The notes below the pieces were generated by a model. It was given only the letters and a program-made list of their open reading frames with translations, made no database searches and had not been told where the DNA came from. Below are positions 56,345 through 64,000 of a DNA stretch of 64,000 nucleotides, piece after piece. Made by a program: the position numbers and the translations under genes. The DNA is taken from positions 62,001 to 126,000 of the forward strand of contig NZ_JPEO01000004.1 of NCBI RefSeq assembly GCF_000753795.1. The letters run 5' to 3'. The stretch's first letter is position 1. Each line of letters opens with the position of its first letter. This stretch comes from Shewanella mangrovi (GTDB lineage: Bacteria > Pseudomonadota > Gammaproteobacteria > Enterobacterales > Shewanellaceae).

Positions 56345-56848
56345 ATGCAAAAACAACAAGGTTTTACCCTAATTGAGTTAGTCGTCGTTATCATTATTTT
56401 GGGGATCCTTGCCGTCGTCGCAGCACCAAAATTTATCAACCTGCAAAGTGACGCCAGATACTCTACATTACAGGGCTTACAAGCATCACTTCAAGGTGCA
56501 AACTCTCTGGTATATTCAAAGGCAGCTATAGCTGGTAGTGATAAACAATCATCAGCAACCACTGTAAATTTAGATGCCAGTACCGCAGTATCTACTGTCT
56601 ATGGTTATTTAGATGCGACTGAAGCCAATTTTGCAAAAGCATTAGAGATTTCTGCTCAGACTACTGACACTGATGTAACCACTGGCAATGCATCTTCTAC
56701 TGGTGACTGGCTAATATATTCTGATGACTCCACTGTTAAGTTTTGGCAAAACGGTGCTCCTGCAGCATGTGCTTTGACGTATACACCAGCCACTTCTAGT
56801 TCGCTGCCACAGTATGCTTTGCCTGCTAATGGCTCCAACGATTGTTAA
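56345..56848 (+). CDS. mshA: Major MSHA pilin MshA
   Basis: The 167-residue main pilus subunit, used for surface attachment. Leader MQKQQG then FTLIELVVVIIILGILA with Glu5. The C-terminal domain is rich in Ser, Thr, Ala and Asp and ends with a probable disulfide loop between Cys at AACALTY and the last residue (SNDC). Base use in the 3' part is more A+T-rich than in the neighbours, as is common in surface-variable pilins. RBS AAGGAAA. Confidence 0.93.
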   Translation: MQKQQGFTLIELVVVIIILGILAVVAAPKFINLQSDARYSTLQGLQASLQGANSLVYSKAAIAGSDKQSSATTVNLDASTAVSTVYGYLDATEANFAKALEISAQTTDTDVTTGNASSTGDWLIYSDDSTVKFWQNGAPAACALTYTPATSSSLPQYALPANGSNDC

Positions 56849-56890
56849 TCAGAGGAGTGAGCTAATTTTCTGTATCGGACTGAACAATTT

Positions 56891-57355
56891 ATGGGAATTC
56901 GAGTACGGAAGCATATCTTAGCGTTCACCCTCATCGAACTGGTCGTCACCATTATGCTGCTGGCGATCCTTTCGGTCGTAGTATTGCCCCGTTTTTTCGG
57001 GGCTTCTTCTTATAGTGCATTCGCACTTAGGCAAGAGATCATTGCTGAATTGCGGCGTGATCAGATGCTGGCTTTTAATAATCCTGACCGTTGTTTTCGG
57101 CTGCATGTGGATGCTGCTGGTTATCAGCTATCCCATCTGCAAGCCGACTGCAGCAGTGAGATCTTCGCAGAAGCTCGACAAAACTTTCCTAACAGTGCCA
57201 AGCTGACGCTGATGGATGGTCAAGACTCATTCACCCTTGGTTTTGATAGCGCAGGCCGCCCGACCATAGCCTGTGCCGGAGCTTGTTTGCTGACGGTCGC
57301 GGATGAAGCGTTACCGATAGCGATTGAGTCGCAGGGGTATATCCATGAAGGCTAA
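56891..57355 (+). CDS. mshC: MSHA minor pilin MshC
   Basis: A 154-residue prepilin-like protein with the N-terminal helix FTLIELVVTIMLLAILSVVVL. The residue before the cleavage point is Ala (HILAFTLIE), not the usual Gly, which may lower processing. The C-terminal domain has four cysteines (NPDRCFRL, ADCSSEI, IACAGACL). It probably belongs to the tip complex with MshD, O, P and Q. The start follows GACTGAACAATTT with no strong Shine-Dalgarno; the end overlaps mshD by 11 bases. Confidence 0.88.
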   Translation: MGIRVRKHILAFTLIELVVTIMLLAILSVVVLPRFFGASSYSAFALRQEIIAELRRDQMLAFNNPDRCFRLHVDAAGYQLSHLQADCSSEIFAEARQNFPNSAKLTLMDGQDSFTLGFDSAGRPTIACAGACLLTVADEALPIAIESQGYIHEG

Positions 57356-57836
57356 TAAGGGATTTACCTTAATCGAGCTGATTGTCGGCATGATAGTGTT
57401 CAGCATCGCGGTCGTGCTGTTGAGCAGTGTTCTCCTACCTCAAAGTGACCATGCGGCAAATACTCTGCAACGAGTGCGCGCCACGGAATTAGCGCAGAGT
57501 GTGTTGAATGAAATATGGGGTAAAGGCTTTGATGACAATACACCAATTAACGGTGTGCCTGCCTGTGGTTCGCCCGCAGGCGTTGCCTGCGGCAGTAACA
57601 TAGGACCCGATAGCGGCGAGTCGCGTAACGACTTCGATGACGTCGATGATTATGACGGGCTTAATCAAGACTCTTTGATGCTCAACAGCACAGTAACCTA
57701 CGCAAGTAATTATCCTAATTATCAGTTTCTTGTCAGTGTGAGTTATATCGATGCCAATCATAAATTGATTGCCGTGGTAGTAACGACTCCCGCGGGAGAG
57801 CCCATCGCCTTCAATGCGGTCAGGAGTAACTACTGA
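57345..57836 (+). CDS. mshD: MSHA minor pilin MshD
   Basis: A 163-residue prepilin: leader MKANKG and FTLIELIVGMIVFSIAVVLL. ATG 57345, inside the end of mshC, with AGGGG upstream; a longer reading is out of frame with any better site. The mature part has one Cys pair (PACGSPAGVACG) and an Asp-rich loop (NDFDDVDDYDG). It overlaps mshO (TGATG). Confidence 0.9.
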   Translation: MKANKGFTLIELIVGMIVFSIAVVLLSSVLLPQSDHAANTLQRVRATELAQSVLNEIWGKGFDDNTPINGVPACGSPAGVACGSNIGPDSGESRNDFDDVDDYDGLNQDSLMLNSTVTYASNYPNYQFLVSVSYIDANHKLIAVVVTTPAGEPIAFNAVRSNY

Positions 57837-58618
57837 TGCGGCGTAGTCGTGGTTTTACCTTAGTGGAACTGGTTACAGTGATGATGTTGCTGGGGATTCT
57901 AGCGATTGGCGTCAGCAGTTTTTTGATCTTTGGTACGCGTATCTTCGTTGATTCTTCGGCGGTCGACCGCATTATCGGTAGTAGTCGATATGCCATGGAG
58001 CGTATGACTCGAGAGCTACGTAGCTCTGTGCCTGCCAGTTTGCGCCTGCGGGATGATACTCATGTGCAGTGCTTAGAGTTTGTACCGATTGAGACGAGCG
58101 GTCGTTATCTCGATATGCCATTTGATACGCCCGCACTGAGCGGCCGCGTATTTTCGCCCACAACAGCATTACAGCCCGGTTGGCAGTTATTTGTCTATCC
58201 GTTGGTAAGTGATGATATCTACAACGCTAGTCACAATAAGCGTCAACAGATCGCTAGCGTCAGTGTCAGTGGTGACACGACTCGGGTGAATTTTGTCGCC
58301 AGTGTTCGCTTTAGTGAAACTTCTCCCGCCGAGCGTTTTTATGCCGCATCATCACCTGTGAGTTATTGCTTTTTCGCCAGCGGCCAAATTTATCGCTATC
58401 AGGATTATGGCTATACGCAAAACCAAACATTACCACCCGCTAGTACGCCAGTATTAATGGCGGAAAATTTGAATAATGATTTCAGTCAGCAGTTGCCTGT
58501 CACGATTGCACCCGCCAGTTTGACTAATAATGCCATTGTGCAGTTGTCTCCCAGTTTTGAGGTGGCGGGTGAATCTTTTACTTATCAGCACCAGGTGCAG
58601 GTGTTTAATGTCCCTTAA
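57836..58618 (+). CDS. mshO: MSHA minor pilin MshO
   Basis: A 260-residue large pseudopilin-like subunit: MRRSRG, then FTLVELVTVMMLLGILAIGV, with the GspJ/PilW-type body (RIIGSSRYAMERMTRELR). It shares its first A with the mshD stop and overlaps mshP by 11 bases. In Vibrio it belongs to the minor pilin set that primes the pilus. Confidence 0.9.
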   Translation: MRRSRGFTLVELVTVMMLLGILAIGVSSFLIFGTRIFVDSSAVDRIIGSSRYAMERMTRELRSSVPASLRLRDDTHVQCLEFVPIETSGRYLDMPFDTPALSGRVFSPTTALQPGWQLFVYPLVSDDIYNASHNKRQQIASVSVSGDTTRVNFVASVRFSETSPAERFYAASSPVSYCFFASGQIYRYQDYGYTQNQTLPPASTPVLMAENLNNDFSQQLPVTIAPASLTNNAIVQLSPSFEVAGESFTYQHQVQVFNVP

Positions 58619-59072
58619 ACGTCATAAGCGAATGTTGTCTCGTCAGTCACAACGTGGCAGTGCGTTGATGATTGCGCTATTCATTATTGTGGTGATGGCG
58701 CTGTTGGCTGCGAGCCTAATGCGTATCGGTGCGGACGCTGATGAAGGGGTGAATATTGAAGTCTGGAGTCTACGTGCTTTTAGTGCCGCCAATAGTGGCG
58801 CTGATGCTGCATTGTCGCAGCTCTTTCCGCTGGGTGGCGGTTCGGTGAGCTGTAGCAATGTCGCCAGCAGTTGGACTCCGCCCGATGTGGTTGGGTTTCA
58901 CGGTTGTGGCAATATTGCGCTGAGTTGCCAAGAGTTACGAGATGGCACTGATGTCATGTACCGTATTACGAGCAATGCCACGTGTCAGACGGGGGATTGC
59001 GAAACTGGCAGCAATGATAATCGCCAATGTCTGAGAGTTAACCGCAGTGTGGAGGTTGAAGCCCGTGAATAA
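58608..59072 (+). CDS. mshP: MSHA minor pilin-like protein MshP
   Basis: A 154-residue protein, PilX/GspK-like N-terminus RGSALMIALFIIVVMALLAASL without a Glu5 type FTLIE motif. The body carries several cysteines (VSCSN, HGCGN, LSCQE, ATCQTGDCETG). ATG at 58608 follows AGGTG and lies within the end of mshO; the end overlaps mshQ by eight bases. Confidence 0.88.
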   Translation: MSLKRHKRMLSRQSQRGSALMIALFIIVVMALLAASLMRIGADADEGVNIEVWSLRAFSAANSGADAALSQLFPLGGGSVSCSNVASSWTPPDVVGFHGCGNIALSCQELRDGTDVMYRITSNATCQTGDCETGSNDNRQCLRVNRSVEVEARE

Positions 59073-62000
59073 ATATTGGTTGCTGCTTTGGCTATGCCTG
59101 TCTTTTTCCGCATCAGCGTTTGAGCAGATCAGCGACGCACAACTCTTTCCTGCGGTTGTGCAGGGGCATCATGGCGTTGGCAGTGTTTGTAGCAGCAATT
59201 CAGCGTTAACTATTTATACCGGGCAGATTATTGGTACGGGTGGCGAAGCATTAAATTTCTGTAGCAGTAATAACCAAAACAGTATGGAGAGTGACACCTG
59301 TGATGACGGTTTAGGGAATACCGAAAAATGCAGCGTCAGCGGCAGTGATGTTCAGGGCTTAGACCTCAATAGTGTCCAAAATCAGTTTCAGGCAACGAGT
59401 GGTGGTGCTTCAATCAACTGGGGTGAATGCAATGCTGACAGAGTGCTTGGGCAACATGGTGAGACAGATTTTGGTAGCGTCGTGCTCGATGGTGATGCTT
59501 GTCACGCTTCATTTTCTACAGACAATAGCACCTTTCATTTTGCTAGTTTGTTACTTAACGGTCGGGCTGAAATCACCTTCCATAGCGGTGACTATTGGAT
59601 TGATAGCTTAACCCTGAACGATGGCACTCCGGTGGTACACATTGATGGCAATGTGCGTTTGTTCGTCAACAACTTTAAAGTGAACGACGCTGCGCAGCTT
59701 AATCCAGAGCGCAGCGGTAAGTTAACCGTTATCGCGTATAACACCATTACGGTGGCGGGAAATAACGCCGAGCTGAACGGCAATTTCTACGCTGAAAACA
59801 GTATGACGATCCACGGTTTTAATATCGTGAATGGCCATATCACGGCCCGCACATTGGATATCAGTCTCAATGGCATCGTTAATGGTGCGGCGCTCCCAAA
59901 CTGCCGTGATATTTTTACCTATCCGCCGACTGATCAACACGCGCCTGATCGTTTTGTGCCGCCGCTCAATCTGGAGCCAAGTCGAGGCGATCTTAGTTGT
60001 TCTAATGGTTCTCCCTGTAGCTTTGGGCCGGGTGACTACAACTTCACTAACGGTACTATTACTGAGCATGGTCAGGGCGCTAATGCTCTGACAACCTCAG
60101 GCAAGACCACAAGGTTATATTTCGACTCACTGACGATTGATAAGGCGGCGCTTAACCTGCAGCAGGGCTCTAACAGTGGTGATGCTGCTAATCTATTGAT
60201 CTATGTGAGAAATCAATTGGTGCTAAATGGCCGGGTTGATATGAATGGCATTCTTTATCTTGCCAAAGATGCCACCATAACCGGCAGCTTCAAACTCTAT
60301 GGTGCGATTGCGGGGGGGCAGATTCTGTCTTTTGCCGACGCGCCAAGAGAGGGGGATACCAATGGCGGGAGTATTCATATCGATTTATCCGTCGTCGATG
60401 AAGCCGACTTTGGCGGCATGTGTTCCAATACCACGGTAGCGACCGATACTATCGATCACTTTCAGTTGGATTTTTCCGCGAATCCCAATGTGTGTGCACC
60501 CGCAAGTATCACGGTATTGGCCTGTGAAAATAGTGATTGCACGAGTCTGTACAGTGGCAATATCAGCGTCACGATGAGTCCTGCAACTGTCTCAAATGGC
60601 CAATGGCTTGGTGGCAATACCCTGCAGTTTTCACAAGGTACTGCCACTATTGCGCTACAGAAAAATGATGCGCTGCCTATTACCATCGGTATCGAGGATT
60701 CCACGCCAATCGCAACCAATGGCTATGTCTGTAATGATGCCAATAATTCCAACTGTACGTTAAGTTTTTCCGAAGCTGGCTTTATCTTTGATGTACCGGA
60801 CAAAGTCGCCGGACGCGCGGCCGAAGTGCTGATTAAAGCCGTTAAAAAAGATGAGCAAACTCAGCAATGTGTTAGTGCATTTGCCTCGGTCAGCAAACCG
60901 ATAAAACTATGGTCGTCGGTGGTATCTCGTCCAATGATAGAGGGGTACGTTCCGCCTGCGGTGCAGGTCAATGCCTTGTCAATTTCTGATGATGCGGCCG
61001 CGCCGTCATTGCAAACGCTCAGCTTTGATGCATCAGGGCAGGCCAGCGTGCAGCTTGACTACCATGATGCTGGTAAGTTAACGCTCAATGCGCAATATAC
61101 AGGTAGTGGAGATGATGCAGGCTTGGTCGTCGCCGGTAGTGATAGCTTCGTGAGTTTCCCCGCGGGGTTATGTGTGGCGGCGGTGGATAGTGACGCTCAA
61201 TGTCCCAGCGCTGATGCCAGCTGCTCTGGCTATCGTGCCGCAGGTGATGTGTTTGCGGTCAATATCAGGGCTAAACAGTGGCGCGATGATGGCAATATAT
61301 GTGCAGCCGCTGATACGCCGTCATTTGCGATGGCAGATGTGGCGATGTCGCAGCAGTTAATTGCTCCCGCAGCTGGTCAGCCCGGTGAGCTTGCCAGCCA
61401 TGATTATGACCAATTGGCCTCGGTCAGTGGCACTACCATTAATCAATCGATCTCTGAAGTTGGCGTATTTGCGTTAGCTGCCAGCAGTCAGCAAGCTTAT
61501 CTTGGCAGCAGCGCTTTTACACTAGCACCGTTTTATTCCGATCCCATTGGCCGTTTTTACCCGGCAAGTTTTATCGCTGATGGTATAAGTGTGCCGCCGA
61601 GCTGTGATGGTTTCAGTTACATGACTCAGCCGCTGTCGCTGAGCATGACCTTAAAAGCGTTGAACCGCGCAGGCCAGTTAACGCAAAACTATACTGGCAC
61701 TTTCGCTAATGGCAGCGCGCAATTATTAGCCGAGAATAATAACAACGGTATTGACCTTTCGTCGCGCCTAAGTGCCGTGAGCGGAAGTTGGCTCAATGGG
61801 CAAATGCAGTTTACCCAAGTGCCATTTAGTTTTGCTCGTGCGGCCGCACCACTCGCCGACGGGCCATTTAGCGCTTTAGCACTGGGGGTTGAGGTTACGG
61901 ACCCCGATAGTGTGCCTATGTCCTTAGCGAATATGTTGGTCACATCTGCCAATGACTGTGCTGCTGACAGCAATTGCAGCGCTCAACAACTCACCACGCT

Positions 62001-62451
62001 CGATATTCGTCTGGGGCGTGCCTTATTGGCGAATACCTATGGCCCGGAAAACCATCCGGTATTGATGGCGGGAAGTGCTCAATACTGGAATGGTAGCCAG
62101 TGGCAATCAAACCCCGATGATAGCTGCTCTGTGGTCAGTCCCGCGATGTTGTCGCAAACGACGAATGCCACATTGGGATATCTGTTTGAACCGGCACTGG
62201 CAAGTGGACAAGCAATATCCCGAACTGGTGCCCCTGCCGCCTTATCTAATGGCGATTATAGTGTGCGCTGGCTGTCATCTGGCACCTATCGTGGCAAAGT
62301 GACAGCGCCTGTGGGCGTGCCGGAATGGTTGCAATGGTATTGGGGTTTTGACGGTGCGGGTAATACTGTGTTGTTGGACCCCCGTGCGAGTGCTTACTTC
62401 GGCCGTTACCGCGGTAACGACCGTGTGATCAATTGGCGTGAGCAGCATTAG
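59065..62451 (+). CDS. mshQ: MSHA adhesin-like protein MshQ
   Basis: A 1128-residue exported protein at the end of the MSHA operon, probably the pilus tip or adhesin. GTG start at 59065 follows GGAGG by nine bases. A signal peptide ends near SFSASAFEQ. Residues about 170-275 and 320-425 look like two related beta-helix-like modules (GDY..., VRLFV/TRLYF, ITVAGN/LVLNG, FYAENSMTIHG/LYLAKDATITG). The C-terminal half fits the DUF6701 region found in MshQ (YPASFIADG, FSYMTQPLSLSMTLKALNRAG, PENHPVLMAGSAQYWNGSQW, WLQWYWG). It is Cys-rich throughout. No sortase or TM anchor is seen. Confidence 0.9.
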   Translation: MNKYWLLLWLCLSFSASAFEQISDAQLFPAVVQGHHGVGSVCSSNSALTIYTGQIIGTGGEALNFCSSNNQNSMESDTCDDGLGNTEKCSVSGSDVQGLDLNSVQNQFQATSGGASINWGECNADRVLGQHGETDFGSVVLDGDACHASFSTDNSTFHFASLLLNGRAEITFHSGDYWIDSLTLNDGTPVVHIDGNVRLFVNNFKVNDAAQLNPERSGKLTVIAYNTITVAGNNAELNGNFYAENSMTIHGFNIVNGHITARTLDISLNGIVNGAALPNCRDIFTYPPTDQHAPDRFVPPLNLEPSRGDLSCSNGSPCSFGPGDYNFTNGTITEHGQGANALTTSGKTTRLYFDSLTIDKAALNLQQGSNSGDAANLLIYVRNQLVLNGRVDMNGILYLAKDATITGSFKLYGAIAGGQILSFADAPREGDTNGGSIHIDLSVVDEADFGGMCSNTTVATDTIDHFQLDFSANPNVCAPASITVLACENSDCTSLYSGNISVTMSPATVSNGQWLGGNTLQFSQGTATIALQKNDALPITIGIEDSTPIATNGYVCNDANNSNCTLSFSEAGFIFDVPDKVAGRAAEVLIKAVKKDEQTQQCVSAFASVSKPIKLWSSVVSRPMIEGYVPPAVQVNALSISDDAAAPSLQTLSFDASGQASVQLDYHDAGKLTLNAQYTGSGDDAGLVVAGSDSFVSFPAGLCVAAVDSDAQCPSADASCSGYRAAGDVFAVNIRAKQWRDDGNICAAADTPSFAMADVAMSQQLIAPAAGQPGELASHDYDQLASVSGTTINQSISEVGVFALAASSQQAYLGSSAFTLAPFYSDPIGRFYPASFIADGISVPPSCDGFSYMTQPLSLSMTLKALNRAGQLTQNYTGTFANGSAQLLAENNNNGIDLSSRLSAVSGSWLNGQMQFTQVPFSFARAAAPLADGPFSALALGVEVTDPDSVPMSLANMLVTSANDCAADSNCSAQQLTTLDIRLGRALLANTYGPENHPVLMAGSAQYWNGSQWQSNPDDSCSVVSPAMLSQTTNATLGYLFEPALASGQAISRTGAPAALSNGDYSVRWLSSGTYRGKVTAPVGVPEWLQWYWGFDGAGNTVLLDPRASAYFGRYRGNDRVINWREQH

Positions 62452-62662
62452 CCTTGTGCTGGAAGACTAAAAAATCATCATTATTGGCTTAGTTTCGGCG
62501 CCAATTGAATGACATGCGCCAGAACTTAATTAATCGTCCGAAAAAAATGCCACTCGTCAGCGTTTGTTAGGCTTATCAGTCTTGTAGAACTGGGGTGGCA
62601 TTGATAAAGTTAGCTAATTTCCAAATTCTCTTCTCCGACTCCACAGAATACAGGCTAGTTAA

Positions 62663-63712
<1,050 letters not shown>

Positions 63713-63732
63713 TCTCGGGATTAACTCGATAT

Positions 63733-63749
63733 GGCGGTGTAATGCCGCC
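63733..63749 (+). terminator. Small hairpin between mreB and mreC (possible attenuator)
   Basis: GGCGG and CCGCC pair across seven bases and are followed by TTATTTATT. The T-run is interrupted, so partial termination at most. It would reduce mreC relative to mreB. Confidence 0.4.
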
Positions 63750-63760
63750 TTATTTATTCT

Positions 63761-64000
63761 ATGCAGCCTATTTTTGCCCGCGGTGTTTCCGTTCAATTTC
63801 GTCTGACACTGGCAGTTCTTCTGTCGGTGGCATTGTTATTTGCGAATAAAAAATTAGAGCCAGTGCGTGAGTCATTGGCGTCGCTGTTAAGCCCTGTGCA
63901 ATATTTGGCGACCGCGCCCGGTGAATTGTTTGACTGGGGTGCCGAAAATCTCGCTTCACTCAGTATGCTGAAAAAGCAAAATCAGGAGTTGTTGCGCCAG
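63761..64000 (+). CDS. mreC: Rod shape-determining protein MreC (3' end outside window)
   Basis: The first 80 codons, in frame to the right edge. MQPIFARGVSVQFRLTLAVL leads to a membrane helix (LTLAVLLSVALLFA) and the start of the periplasmic coiled coil (LSMLKKQNQELLRQ). Position right after mreB and the conserved GVS-type start make the call firm. RBS is weak. Confidence 0.92.
   Translation, partial: MQPIFARGVSVQFRLTLAVLLSVALLFANKKLEPVRESLASLLSPVQYLATAPGELFDWGAENLASLSMLKKQNQELLRQ

Overview
The window reads as chromosomal DNA of a Shewanella-like gammaproteobacterium. The evidence is the order prmA-dusB-fis, priA / rpmE, hslVU next to an SPOR protein and argS, and above all a csrD - complete MSHA pilus cluster - mreB - mreC block. 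A menaquinol-type fumarate reductase operon agrees with a facultatively anaerobic respirer. I see no tRNA, rRNA, insertion sequence, prophage or CRISPR array.

Layout. 1-5127: 3'-truncated TorF-type porin (-), methyl-accepting chemotaxis protein (+), then prmA-dusB-fis (-). 5501-9954: fumarate reductase operon with two paralogous cytochrome b subunits ahead of frdA-frdB. 10167-15138: NAD(P)-binding protein, YeaK-like tRNA-editing protein, a TonB-dependent receptor and an AzlC/AzlD amino-acid exporter pair. 15349-18494: uvrD and ubiA. 18903-26161: a transport island with a TonB-dependent receptor, periplasmic binding protein, ABC ATPase, FecCD-type permease, a SAM methyltransferase and a second, frameshifted binding protein. 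26657-30781: a periplasmic Mo-hydroxylase of the aldehyde dehydrogenase type ([2Fe-2S] subunit, molybdopterin subunit, triheme cytochrome c). 30841-43638: MazG-like and YhbP-like proteins, a FIST-GGDEF protein, hslVU, SPOR protein, argS, priA, a FimV-like protein, rpmE and malic enzyme. 43884-62451: csrD followed by the whole MSHA type IV pilus cluster. 62663-64000: mreB and the start of mreC.

The most interesting part is the 18.5-30.8 kb island. Both transcription units of the transporter carry a ModE-box-like palindrome (CGTTATNNA-N6-TATATANCG) at or just after a likely -10 element. Both also carry an identical 15-base element at nearly the same distance (110 and 111 bases) upstream. The next operon encodes a molybdenum enzyme. 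I infer a molybdate/tungstate-repressed outer-plus-inner membrane import system for molybdenum or tungsten, probably as a complex, with a cytoplasmic methyltransferase of unknown role. The ligand is inference; the promoter architecture is directly visible.

The MSHA cluster appears intact, with most reading frames overlapping by 1-17 bases (translational coupling), and probably has a second promoter in front of the pilin genes mshBACDOPQ. Start codons were chosen by ribosome-binding site and family length, and several differ from the longest open frame. Many intergenic hairpins followed by T-runs mark operon ends.
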